The notes below the pieces were generated by a model that was given only the letters and a program-made list of their open reading frames with translations, was not told the origin of the DNA and did no database searches. From Mesostigma viride (lineage: Eukaryota; Streptophyta; Mesostigmatophyceae; Mesostigmatales; Mesostigmataceae), in NCBI GenBank assembly GCA_009746045.1, contig RPFO01000123.1:1873713-1937712 (forward strand): a stretch of DNA of 64,000 nucleotides, in the 5' to 3' direction. A program made the position numbers and the translations under genes. Positions 50,878 to 60,871 of the stretch are shown piece after piece (position 1 is the first letter of the stretch; every line of letters begins with the position of its first letter).

Positions 50878-51636
50878 TCACACACGAACCTTGGTCGTCA
50901 CGGCGAGTGGCGAGCCTATCGAGGGTCGTAGGCCTGGTGTGAGGATAAAGGTTGCTAGCCAGCAGCCTAGGGTCATTCCAGCCGGCAAGGACCAGGAGCT
51001 CACATGCTCTGCTGACGAGTTGCTGCGCAAATCTCGCGTCGCACGCTGACCTCCAGCGATGGTTTCCTCAGCCGCCTCGATCTCTGCTAGCCGCCTGTAG
51101 CGCTCCGCCCCTCGTCGCTCACGTCGAACTGGTCCCGCTGCAAATCCCTCGTCGCCAATTACGCCTGCGAACGCACGTTGTGCGCCCACACCCGCCGCTG
51201 CCTGCACGAACTCTCGTCGCACCGCACCAGCTGGCTCCGCAGCTCCTCCTCGCCTGGCCACCAACTCCGCACGCACCCGGTCGACTAAGGCTGCGATCAC
51301 AGTCTGTATTCCAACCAGACCGTGCAGCTCAGACTTGCTCGATGTCGTCGGCGCTCCGGTGTGCCGGAACGACGATGGTCCGGACGTGTTGCAAAATGCG
51401 CTCCCAATCCTCTCCCTGGTCGTCGACGAATTGCGCAAAGTTGCGATCGAAACAGGTGGCCGATCTGCAAGCATTAAGGATAAATCTCGAACAACACGAC
51501 GCAATTCAGGCGATATGGAACCACCAGCAGACTGCCGAGAAAACCGGAAGTCCTGCTGCCGTTGTTCTTCCTGCACCATTCGACACCCGACGAGCTTCAC
51601 CACGTCGTCAGCGCTGCACGCAGCACACAGCAACAA
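50878..51636 (-). CDS. Hypothetical Ala/Arg-rich ORF
   Basis: A 252-codon minus frame outside the copia C LTR. Segments VGIQTVIAALVDRVRAELVA and RRERRGAERYRRLAEIEAAE look helical. No domain recognised. It could be a Gag-like ORF of another element or an opposite-strand artefact of GC-rich DNA: the + strand is also open for 240 codons in the same place. Low confidence. Confidence 0.3.
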   Translation of the reverse strand: MLLCAACSADDVVKLVGCRMVQEEQRQQDFRFSRQSAGGSISPELRRVVRDLSLMLADRPPVSIATLRNSSTTRERIGSAFCNTSGPSSFRHTGAPTTSSKSELHGLVGIQTVIAALVDRVRAELVARRGGAAEPAGAVRREFVQAAAGVGAQRAFAGVIGDEGFAAGPVRRERRGAERYRRLAEIEAAEETIAGGQRATRDLRSNSSAEHVSSWSLPAGMTLGCWLATFILTPGLRPSIGSPLAVTTKVRV

Positions 51637-51639
51637 CCC

Positions 51640-52105
51640 TCCTGGTCGTTCCGTCGAGACTGTTTGTAATTTGAGTTTTTAAACGCAATGAGTTTTTAAA
51701 CGCAATGTATAAGGATATGGTTGCAATGCAGCAATGTGTGAATGTGGTTGGAACGGAGCTTTGTTAAAGTTGGATAATGTTACAGCACTCAGATGCTTGA
51801 GGCTTAGACACGAGTTTGCCAAGTCAAGGCAACACACGTGAGGCGGGCTCGCAAGAGATGCCCAATTGGCACTGGCCTATTCTTTATATACTTGTGCACT
51901 GTGCTTTGCTAGGCCTGAGCAGCCTCGGAAGGCCTGCTCAGTATTAACACTCCCGGTACAGTATTCACAACCTGTACATCGCCCAGATCCTATACAGTAG
52001 GTCTGCCATACAGGCATGCAGTGACCACAGAGCACAGACCACAGTGATTATATTGCGTCTGCACCTTAAGTCCAGGACTAAGCCTGCGGTACCAACAGAC
52101 CACAG
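51640..52105. other. No gene seen
   Basis: Includes a duplicated GAGTTTTTAAACGCAATG (twice at about 51672-51706). Otherwise unremarkable. Confidence 0.4.
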
Positions 52106-52260
52106 TCCTATTTCCTGCGTACGACGTATTAATCCAATACCGTCGCAGGTTCAGCACCTAATTCCTGTCAGCCCAGGAATTACTGTCGACCCCATATGTC
52201 GTCGGCACACATTCACGCACGACTTAGAAGAACAGCCGGCTCGCGCTCGCGCGCGACCGG
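52106..52260. repeat. Repeat X, copy 2
   Basis: 155 bp, near-identical to 36117-36271, but followed by unrelated sequence instead of repeat Y. This shows X and Y are separate modules. Confidence 0.85.
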
Positions 52261-53730
52261 AGTTGCAATCTGTTGCATGACCGAAATGCGTGTATCAACT
52301 GGTGCATGCATAATGGAATGTAAATCTGTGAAACAATACTCACAATTGCTGCACACAGCTTGTGTGCATGACCATGGTGGCAGTATAGCCACGTTGATGC
52401 ATTATAATCAGTGGTCACGCTGACTGTCGAGCACTGACTGTCGGTCAGGCTGTTGAAGTCATGCCAAGGATTGATGAGATAAAACACCCCACAACACCGC
52501 GAGCCCCGCCAAATTTTTACATAAATTATTGTCCGGAATTCGTCCGAGATCTAGATTTTTCCCGCGCCACGACTGACGAAAACGACGAAAACACCCATGG
52601 CGGTCGAGCATGAGCTAGCGTTCTGAAACTTGCGTCATTGCAGCCGCTCGAGGTGTCAAAACGAAGCTTACATCACGGTTAATCCATGGAATAATTTTGG
52701 ACTTATATACGCTGTGATTGCGACGCGGGCATTGAACGGGGCAAAAAGTTTTTTTCACAGCGGACCAGTTTTTCGCGAAAACCGGATTTCTCGGTGGTAC
52801 GTGTCTCAAAGTCTTGGTCACATGAGGATACGAAAATCCCGGCACGATAGCTCAGCTTGTTCGTTATAATATTCCCAAAAACGTTAGTGTTTTCGTTTTT
52901 TGAGTTTCGCTTATAATTGTCCGGCATTGACGTGAATAAATATGGGGGTGCGAAATCCGTCTGTTTCTTGCTTCATGCCATGCATATCTTTGTCGTAAGA
53001 TAATCAGCTCTTTAGGCTATGCCCGACCTTCCTATACTGCCATCCTGCGGCAGTAAGCCACCAGAGGTTATGGCGTGCCCAAGGTTCCGCGCTAAGGCCG
53101 CTAATGGTCTTCCGGATGTGCAGTAAGTGCGGTAAAAGCTGCGAAAATTGCTTATAATGCCTGTAGGAAGCTGTTTGCGACAGTGTTTTCCAAGCGAGTT
53201 CATTGTTCTTTTGACGCCAGATACAAAAGGCAAAGGGGGGCATCGTTTTTATTAGTCGGCAGTGCGGTTTCGAGATGTGATGAGTCGGGCAGACGACCTC
53301 GCCACGACACGCTCGGCTCAAGCTTCGCATATGTATCCCGACAGCCTTAAAGAAGCGCAGATGAAGCGAGGTGAGCGAGCCAGAGGGCCCAGAATCGTTG
53401 CTAAGGCAAGGCAGCTTCTGAAAGGGTAGAAAGCTGGATTGTTAAGACTTTCTCAAGAGCATGGTGCAGTGGTTATTGCCACCTTGTCCAGATATTTGCC
53501 CTTGTCTTCCTGATTTAAAGACTGTTTTAAAGAGGAATGGGAGAACGTTTCCAACGTTGTTGCTTATTCATTACTGTGAAGAAAGAGCCTTTTCAGTTGC
53601 TGACAATGACATGGAAGCTGTCTCATGCAAATTACCCAGGCAATGCAAGTGGTGCAAGGTGAGGCCATGCGTGGCTGATATTGCCTTCATGCGTGAGCTG
53701 AGCAGGAGACTGGCTGGGTGTGTGGCTGGC
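52261..53730. other. No confident gene
   Basis: Mixed sequence. A + frame at 53461-53733 contains Cys-rich text (CKLPRQCKWCKVRPCVADIA) that could be a fragment of a transposase zinc finger, but nothing supports it further. Confidence 0.35.
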
Positions 53731-54920
53731 TAGGTGAGCGGGGCGTGTATGGAGTGTTGCAATGGTGAGGGCATGCGAGGCGGGCACATGCCTGGCTGGT
53801 GTGGGTGTTGGGTAGTTAGGTGGTTCGGTGATTGTGTTGTTGAGTGGTTAGGTGATTAGGTGGTTGTGTAGCTGGGTGATTGGTTGTTTGGTTGTTTGAT
53901 TGCCCAGAGAGCCTTGGGTGGGAGGCTTGGGCTATAGATGCTTCAAGGGATGCCTAGGCGTGGGTGGGTTCAATGGCAGGTGGCTGGCTGATAGGTGGAT
54001 GCCTTGGTAAATGGCTGGCTGCGTAGGTGGGAGCACAGGCAGTTGGAGGGGGTGGGTGGCTGGCTGGTCATGGTGGGTGGATGAGTGCAGGGGCGGTGGG
54101 TTATTGGCAGATGGCCAGGTGGCTGGGTGATGATAGGCTTTGGGGACTTTGAAGTGGGTGTTTCGTTGGATGCATGAGTGAAACAACTGCACGGTTGTGA
54201 TCGAGGGTGGTGGGTTGGTGGTTGGTTGGTTAGGGATGTGTGTGTGTGTGTGGGTTGGTGGGTGGGCCATTGGTGGTTGGTGGCTGGTGGATGTGTAGAT
54301 GACTAGATGTGTGTGGGTGGGCGAAGGGACGGGTGGGCGCACAGATATGGATGCGTGGATGGGTTTATGGTTGGGACCGACTCACCTATCGCGGGTGAAG
54401 GGCTGTGCAGGTTTGGGGTGAGGTAGGTGTCGGGGTGCTGGCTGAGACAATGCATGTGTGGACCCGTGGGTCAGTGGGTATACGGGTGTGGGGGCAGTGA
54501 GTGGTTGAGTGGGTAGGTGCGTGGGTGGGTCAACTGTGGGTGGCCGGACGGGTGCATATGGGGCCAGCTGGCTGGGTGTTTAGGTGGTTGGGTGGTTGGG
54601 TGGTTGGCTCATTGGATGGGGCAAATTGCCTCCTTATTTCCTAGTTGGTGTGTGGGTTGCGCAGGTGCCTTGGTGGGTGGGTGGATGTCCAAGTGGGTTG
54701 GTAGGTGGTTGGGTGCCTAGGTGCACGCATGGTTACATAAGTTGGGTAAGCACGTGCGCGGCTGGGTGGGTGGGTGGGTCACTGGGTGGGAGGACAGGTG
54801 GCTGTCTGGGTGCACGGGCGCGCGAGTGTGTGCATGAGCAGTTGTGTGGGTGGGTGGCCAGGTGGCTGCATGGGCCGGGTGGGGGACTGCATGGGTGGCT
54901 TGGTGCGCACAAAGTGCAAG
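53730..54920 (+). repeat. Degenerate G/T-rich minisatellite
   Basis: More than 1 kb of GGTTGGTGGGTGGGTGGCTGG-like words with loose period and strong strand asymmetry (G and T on +, almost no C runs). Open frames rich in Trp/Gly or Pro/His/Thr are artefacts of it. Confidence 0.8.
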
Positions 54921-55587
54921 AGATGGAGACATGGATTATGCCAATGCCATATCATGTGAGCATACGTGGATGCCAGGTGACATGTGCCAGCGTTGGGGTC
55001 ACTGCACCTTTATATGCTCGCTCGGCATATTCTCGACATGTTTTACACGTAGTGTATATCATGCATGGTGCGTGTTGGTAGCATTCAAATGGCTGTGTTA
55101 GTGATGTGGCATGTATTGTTCACCTTTCCTTCCCATATTTTGCAATGTGCCAAGTAGTTTAGAGGCATGGTGTCATGGGGTATACTACATATGGACATGC
55201 ACTGCACATCACAGCTTTTTGGCATACTGGCAATGGCTACCTTACATGACGGATTCTGCTACTAGCGATGGTCAGCACTCAGGCATTCACATGCACCAAG
55301 TTTTTGCACACAGTTTGTACTAGTCATTCTTGAGTTGCCTGCAAAGATTTAAATGATGTGCCCCAGCTTGGAGAATGTTTTGGTGGTTAATGTTGTTACA
55401 TTTGTGAGTAAAAAAGAAAAAAATGGTGACAATTGCTGGCAAATGTCACCATTTTGGGCTCTGCATGATCTGAATTTTTGCTCCTGACTTGTTGAGACCA
55501 TGCTTCAGATGCTGGCATGATGGCAACAAATTTTGGTGGCATTCTGACATTATTTGGGTTAAATATTGATTTAAAATGGCCATTAAT
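54921..55587. other. No gene seen
   Basis: AT-rich flank without supported frames. Confidence 0.4.
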
Positions 55588-55621
55588 GACAAATGCTAGC
55601 AAAATTTTGCTAGCATTTGTC
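55588..55621. repeat. 34-bp perfect palindrome
   Basis: GACAAATGCTAGCAAAA followed directly by its reverse complement. It is AT-rich in the centre. A related GACAATTGCTGGCAAATGTC lies upstream at about 55429-55448. Confidence 0.85.
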
Positions 55622-56219
55622 ACCAACTAGGGCTCCAAATGGCGTAGAACTTTGTACAACTTAGGTCAGAACAACTATTATTCATCACCACTGCAAAGTT
55701 ACAGCATAATCTGAGATCAACTATTGTTTCTATGCAAGTGCAAGTGGTTTAGGTGGCCAGTTTTGGCCTTGGATCTGGAGTTAACTGCAGGGAGTACCAT
55801 GTATACTTAACATTTTGACTCAACTACTCCACCACTAGCCAGACACATCCCGGGGAGTGGTGGGATCCAATGCTAGGTCAATCTGACAATAAACTTGCCA
55901 TGGGCCATAATTTATGTAAAAAAAAGGCCATTTCAAGGTGTTGTGCCCTTCAGCGGGCAGAAAAATACGGCAATATTCCCTGCTAATGGATATTTGTAAA
56001 TGGTTCTAGAAGCGTCTAGAAGCATTGTGCAACGCTGGCGTAACGCTAGTTCAGTGTGCCTCTTGGAAATCGCAAATGCACATGAGATGTGATTGGTGCA
56101 ATGTCGATAAGGCCTATCGCAATCTTGGGGTTGCACACATGACTTGTAAACATATAAATTGATAATAAACCCAGGCACCTAGTGCCGCATTCTTGCAAAC
56201 ATCATTCTCAATCTCAACT
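55622..56219. other. No gene seen
   Basis: No supported frame; nothing recognised. Confidence 0.4.
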
Positions 56220-56838
56220 ACCGGGAAGTCGGAACACCATAACTTTCTTGATACTTGTCGGAATGAACTCGTTCCGGTGCCGCTGGAATCGCAGAGATAT
56301 GCCGAATCAGGAACACGCCAATGCGCTTGGCGTTAACTGCGGGGACCTCATGATCAACCACAAGATGTGCGGAAGCCCCCAGCGGGCTATAGAATAGCTT
56401 GCAAAATAGCCCTAGCTTGTATCCATTGGTAGTCACTGCCGCTAGCTATGGCAGCCATGCTTAGAATGTTTGCCTATATGTAGCTGTGCCAACATACCTA
56501 GTCACGTGCACCGCTAACCCACGGTACACAACCAGCCATATAGCCTTAACTTAGTCCTTGTACAGCCATGCTACGTCCTGGCTATGATCAGATTCCTTGC
56601 CCACGCTCCTTGTTATGCCATGCTCACATGGGTCTTATTGCACCCACAGATTGCCGGATCGTTAGCGTGTCCGTTTAGCGTGTCCGAGTGCAGCTGTGGC
56701 ATACCTCTGGCATGATCAAGGAGAAAGGGGGTCTCTGCCCTTTCTTCCTGTTGTGCACACACAGGGATTAAAACTGCACTTCGGTGTTCCGTGACTCCCC
56801 AACGGGAGCACGTGTTTAATTAATTAATTAATTAACTC
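56220..56838 (+). mobile_element. Repeat Y fused to LINE 3' end with (TTAA)n tail
   Basis: 56220-56338 is repeat Y. From 56338 (GCGGGGACCTCATGATCAAC) the sequence matches the end of the LINE ORF1 and 3' UTR at 19965-19560 (reverse complement) and finishes in TTAATTAATTAATTAA at about 56817-56835. A structured head plus LINE-derived tail is the classic layout of a SINE mobilised by that LINE, or a template-switch chimera. About 618 bp. Confidence 0.65.
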
Positions 56839-56874
56839 TGCTGAGTACTGTCCACACTGACTTGGATTGGGTGA

Positions 56875-57312
56875 TGTTACGTCGCGTAACAATTCGTTGT
56901 AGTTACGGACGTAAATTAGGTCTTTTGCCTCGGTTGTCCCTAGGTTTACGTTTAGGCTCCTACCGGGACATTATTGTCCTCGTAACAGTACTGTGGTACA
57001 TTGGGTGCCGTTGGGCGCCGCGCCGCGTACTTTACTAGTGGTCCTGATCCTGTGGTAGAATGTAGTGGACCAGCGTGCATCAGTAGATGTAGTGGACCAG
57101 CGTGCATCTGTAGGCGAGGGCCAGGTCGGCCCGAGCGTGTTGGACCGTTGGTGACCATTTATGCGCGTTCTACCCTTTGTGTGTGCACTCGGCGTGTGTT
57201 AAATGAATTAACACATTTAGGCTTGGGTCACGGCAGTGTAGTTGTGTTTCCTTCCTCTATTCCTGGAGTAAACGGGTTTTGATAAATGGTTGTATGGCGT
57301 ATTATAGTAACA
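56875..57312 (+). repeat. Gypsy E 5' LTR (limits uncertain)
   Basis: TGTTACG at 56875 and GTAACA ending at 57312 are inverted ends typical of an LTR, giving about 438 bp. The 3' LTR is outside the window, so the limits are inferred only. The RG-rich ORF begins inside or at its end. Confidence 0.4.
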
Positions 57313-57596
57313 CTTACGTTAATGCATTGAGATCAGCTCCGTCACGTTCGTCTTTCGCCAGAGGGTTAAGTAGAGGAGGCCTGACCAGTTTAGGTAGTAT
57401 CAGGCCCATTAGAGGTAGAGGTGGAGGTAGATATCCGCGGCGTAACAATGGTTCCGGAGGAACTTCAGTAGGTAGTGAACGAGACGACTATCCCTTGCCA
57501 CATACACCTTTTCAAGACCCCTTCCGCGTCCAGGAACAAGAAGTCGACACTTCCTTGATAGGTAATGGGCGGGTCGCCTTCAAGCTAGGAGAGTAG
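57294..57596 (+). CDS. Gypsy E leader ORF, RG-rich
   Basis: A 100-codon frame from ATG 57294 with an RG-rich centre (SIRPIRGRGGGRYPRRNNGS) and an acidic tail. RGG-like segments commonly bind RNA. It is upstream of the viroplasmin-like ORF, with about 380 bp of non-coding sequence between. It might be a first exon: a CAG|GTGAGT donor-like site occurs at about 57970. No domain recognised. Confidence 0.35.
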   Translation: MAYYSNTYVNALRSAPSRSSFARGLSRGGLTSLGSIRPIRGRGGGRYPRRNNGSGGTSVGSERDDYPLPHTPFQDPFRVQEQEVDTSLIGNGRVAFKLGE

Positions 57597-57978
57597 TGCT
57601 GCCCGTTTCGGGACACGCTCTACCTAGAAGCTAGACCTGCTCGCAGCGGATAAATCCTTTCGTAGTTAGCCTGTCCTTCGCCTTGTTTTCCTGCTTACGG
57701 TTGTTTCCTGTCTTAGATAGGGGAGTATTACTGTTCGGAGACGATTAGCGTCGCAGTACCTACACCTTTTTCCTTGTGCTGCTGCTTTATTAGACGGCCG
57801 CACCCGCAGAGTTACGGGGCGCTGTGTTAGGACGAGCGCTGGATATCCGGCCGCTGACTTAGGACGAGAGCTGGAAACTCCGCCCTCCTTCTTCTTTCGG
57901 TGATCCAGATCGTCCAGCTAAGTCGCCTACCCCTACCTCGTCTAGCTTGACATCACAAGACACGCCAGGTGAGTTATC

Positions 57979-58371
57979 ATGAGTCAACGTCGTGTTTTTA
58001 CTGCGCCTTCCCATTCATCTAGTGATAATAGTTTAGCTAAGTATTACGTAGTTATTACCCCTCAATGGTCAGCCATTTTCCTCTCTTGGTCAGATGCTAG
58101 GAAGATAGTGCAAAATCGTACATATAATGTAATTAGGTATAAGAAATTTGTTACCTTCGAGGAAGCTCAACAATTCCTTATAGACCATAGCGTATCAGAT
58201 CTAGGCCTACACGTACGTTCTACTCCTCATGGTCGCCCTCCTGTAGAAGCTCTAGATTTTGCTACCCCTCCTTCGTCTCCCCCTAAGAGGGCTGCATCCT
58301 CATCTAGCTTAGATACTCCTCTCACCTTAGAATTCGGTTCCCTATCCATTACTGTTGTTAAAAAGGATTGA
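57979..58371 (+). CDS. Gypsy E viroplasmin/RNase H1 hybrid-binding-domain protein
   Basis: A 130-codon ORF starting MSQRRVFTAPSHSSSDNSL. Residues about 20-75 (AKYYVVITPQWSAIFLSWSD, YKKFVTFEEAQQFLIDHS) match the Cauli_VI/RNase H1 N-terminal fold with its YYVV, aromatic sW and YKkF.t.eeA..fL signature. This fold binds RNA:DNA hybrids in RNase H1. Here it is a separate gene ahead of gag, not fused to RNase H. The C-terminal 50 residues are Ser/Pro-rich. Intact, with a good ATG. It may protect or manage replication intermediates; that is inference. Confidence 0.75.
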   Translation: MSQRRVFTAPSHSSSDNSLAKYYVVITPQWSAIFLSWSDARKIVQNRTYNVIRYKKFVTFEEAQQFLIDHSVSDLGLHVRSTPHGRPPVEALDFATPPSSPPKRAASSSSLDTPLTLEFGSLSITVVKKD

Positions 58372-58495
58372 TTTAAATTGTTTCCTTCTTTTAAGCCATT
58401 AAAATCTTTTCCTTTTCTTTCCTTGCCTTATATTAGGCCTTGTCCTTTATCCTTGTTGCTTTCAGTTAGATTTTTGATCATTTACTTAAACAAAA

Positions 58496-60253
58496 ATGGA
58501 TCCAGTGGGTGGTAACATGTCGCCTATACCTACCAATACTCCTACTATGAGTAATAATAATAATAATAATAACAACCATAACAACAATCGTGGTAACCGA
58601 CGGGACTCACTTGAAACGGTGCACCATCTCACTCCTCAAGGTAATCTTCGTGCCTCACCTCCTTCTCCTCTTGCTGATGGTCGCCGTCGTCCCTCACTTA
58701 CCCCTCCTACCTATGAACAACGTCAACGTATGCAAGTCAGATTTAGTGATGACCCTTCCCTTACCCTGAACCAGGCCCCTGCCCCTCCTGCAACCTTGGC
58801 TCAACCCTCCAGCAGGTCCTCACTAACTAACAATGTTTTTAGGCCTCCTTCCCACCCTGTGCCTTCCATGCCTGCTCTTAACACGGGTCGTGCCTCTGCC
58901 CCTGTCGGTCCTTCTGGGCGCCCTAGTGCAGTTCCCTTTTACCCACCTGCTTCCTGGTCCTACCCTGAGACGGCCTATGAGGCAGCCCAGGTCCCTACCC
59001 GTGTGGCTGATTTAGAAGTTAATAGTGATTTCAGCACCATGCCCTTAGATGACAGAAATTATGATCATTTTGCCTATTCCTCTCTTCGTGAGCAATATAC
59101 TGTCCCCTTCTCTTATGGGCACCAGCCTGAAACGGTGGCCCCTTCTAGACCCCTACCCAAGACTTTTCCTCTTCCTTCCTTCTATCCCGCTTATGTAGCA
59201 GTGGAAGATAGTGGCCCTATGGGAAAAACTGACTCTTCTAATCCCCCTAAGCCCCCTGCTCTTCCCCTCTTTGCTAACCTTCCCAAGCTGGATGTCAAGT
59301 CTACCCCTCAACAGTTTTTCACCTTTATTATGTTGCTTACCCAGAACACGGAGTCGTGGCAGAATCATAATAGATGGCGTCTTTCTGATGCTGTATTAGT
59401 TCCTCACTATCTTACAACCTGTATTACTCCTGAGCTTGCTAACCTCATTCAGTGTGAGTCTTTGGCCTCTCATGCCTACCCTAACTCTGTAGCAGAATTG
59501 TTTAAGCGTTTAGAGAACCATTTAGTCCCTCCTGATTCAGATTGGCAGGATAGATTAGCCTTTGGTACCTTGCAGCAGGGTACTAAATCATTTAAGGAGT
59601 ATATGAAAGAGTTTGATGCTCAGATGGTACGAATTAGGGATTTGTCGGGTGCAGAAGTACGTGCTCGCTTCCTCCAAGGCCTCAGTAGACCCTTATTACG
59701 TGAAGTCAAGCGCCAGTTCTCTGCCTACCGTTTTACTGATCTGCCCCTCAAGCATGTGCGCCAGCATCTCTTGCGTGTAGCAGATTTCTTCACCACCCCT
59801 TCTCTTCCTACCCGTTCCCGTATTAATAATATTATCCTTACCCCTGAGGAGGAGAACTCCTATGTAGAAGAATTAGATATCTGTGTTACTGACCTTTCAG
59901 CCCTTGATGTCTCTCATATCACATGCTATCATTGTAAGGAAGTAGGTCATCTTAAACGTGAGTGCCCCAAGTTCCTTTCGGGTGCTCCCCCTCATCCCGA
60001 CGCTCGCCCTCCTCGTACCCCTCAGCGTGCTCCTATTCGTCCTACTTCAGGACGCATTCCTTCAGCTACCCCTAGTAGGCTGAATGCTGTGCAGACAGGA
60101 TCCCCAGGGTTCCCCTATGATAATCAGGCTCCCGCACCCTCTTCGCTCCCTCGTGACCCTCCAGCAGTGGCTTTTTCGCCAGGGTCTTCTTCGGGGTTAG
60201 TTCCTATGGATTTGGGGGGGAGGGGGAACAGTAGGCCTGTCAGCCGGGGGTAA
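58496..60253 (+). CDS. Gypsy E Gag
   Basis: 585 codons from ATG 58496. The N-terminus is Asn-rich, then a proline-rich disordered 200 residues. The capsid domain is at about 255-430 (LPKLDVKSTPQQFFTFIMLL, KSFKEYMKEFDAQMVRIRDL, RARFLQGLSRPLLREVKRQF, a typical retrotransposon-Gag pattern). The zinc knuckle CYHCKEVGHLKREC lies near 480. It ends MDLGGRGNSRPVSRG over the motif TGGGGGGGAGGGG (60213-60225). Intact. Protease follows in altered frame. Confidence 0.88.
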   Translation: MDPVGGNMSPIPTNTPTMSNNNNNNNNHNNNRGNRRDSLETVHHLTPQGNLRASPPSPLADGRRRPSLTPPTYEQRQRMQVRFSDDPSLTLNQAPAPPATLAQPSSRSSLTNNVFRPPSHPVPSMPALNTGRASAPVGPSGRPSAVPFYPPASWSYPETAYEAAQVPTRVADLEVNSDFSTMPLDDRNYDHFAYSSLREQYTVPFSYGHQPETVAPSRPLPKTFPLPSFYPAYVAVEDSGPMGKTDSSNPPKPPALPLFANLPKLDVKSTPQQFFTFIMLLTQNTESWQNHNRWRLSDAVLVPHYLTTCITPELANLIQCESLASHAYPNSVAELFKRLENHLVPPDSDWQDRLAFGTLQQGTKSFKEYMKEFDAQMVRIRDLSGAEVRARFLQGLSRPLLREVKRQFSAYRFTDLPLKHVRQHLLRVADFFTTPSLPTRSRINNIILTPEEENSYVEELDICVTDLSALDVSHITCYHCKEVGHLKRECPKFLSGAPPHPDARPPRTPQRAPIRPTSGRIPSATPSRLNAVQTGSPGFPYDNQAPAPSSLPRDPPAVAFSPGSSSGLVPMDLGGRGNSRPVSRG

Positions 60254-60409
60254 CCTGGACAGGTCCTTAGATAGTACCCCAGATAAAAATTTTTGCCTGC
60301 CTGTTTTTATAACCTCTGTAGGAGCTGAATCTTCCCTACCACTACGTGTGCGTCCTCTTATGTTCTTGAATGGTGGTTTAACCGTCCCTCACACTGTTGT
60401 AGACCCTTC
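60254..60409 (+). other. Gypsy E Gag-protease linker in another frame
   Basis: From the G-run at 60213 a frame shifted by +1 stays open (GNLDRSLDSTPDKNFCLPVF, GAESSLPLRVRPLMFLNGGL) to about 60430. It probably belongs to the Gag-Pol fusion. The protease proper is in yet another phase, so an indel near 60405-60430 is likely. Confidence 0.55.
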
Positions 60410-60871
60410 TTGCATGCTGATGAACTCTTGAATGTCTCTGTGTTGGTAGATAGCGGTGCGGCTAGCTCCTTTGTGAGCGAGGCCCTAGTTAGGCGTTTAG
60501 GACTAGTCCCTACCCCTCACACCAAACCCGTTACTGTTCATTATGCTGATGGTCGCACCAGTCATTCCCCGGGTACGGTGTCCCTTCCCATGGTTATACA
60601 AGGACGTACTGTCAACCTGACGGCCACTATAGGCCCTATCACTACCGCTGATGTATTACTAGGATTAGATTGGCACCAGGATAATAAGATTACTATTAAT
60701 TATGATACCATGGTCATTTGGTTTCCAGATAGCTCTTACTGGGTACCTGAACGTCATTATAGATTGGAAAATTTATCCTTGGTAGATATTACTCCTCCTA
60801 CACCTGTTGATCCTCCTGTAAGACCTATACCTGAAGTATTAATGTCAATGATGAGTTGCGTTCTGAACTAA
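60410..60871 (+). CDS. Gypsy E aspartic protease
   Basis: A retropepsin with canonical active site LVDSGAASSFVS, conserved LVRRLGLVPTPHTKPVTVHY and ADVLLGLDWH as the second-strand motif. It cuts the polyprotein. The first codon of the open frame is not an ATG and the domain begins near LHADELLNVSV, so it is translated as part of a fusion. The frame overlaps the RT frame by a few bases at 60856-60871, where another shift occurs. Confidence 0.85.
   Translation: MHADELLNVSVLVDSGAASSFVSEALVRRLGLVPTPHTKPVTVHYADGRTSHSPGTVSLPMVIQGRTVNLTATIGPITTADVLLGLDWHQDNKITINYDTMVIWFPDSSYWVPERHYRLENLSLVDITPPTPVDPPVRPIPEVLMSMMSCVLN

Noticed and set aside
50952-51674. 240-codon + frame opposite the 50878-51636 minus frame
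   Set aside because: GC-rich double-strand openness; Ser/Arg/Pro composition typical of a shadow frame. Neither strand has a recognised domain; the minus one is kept only at low confidence.
53932-55101. Trp/Gly-rich + frames and Pro/His/Thr-rich - frames
   Set aside because: They follow the degenerate G/T minisatellite and have no domain or start context.
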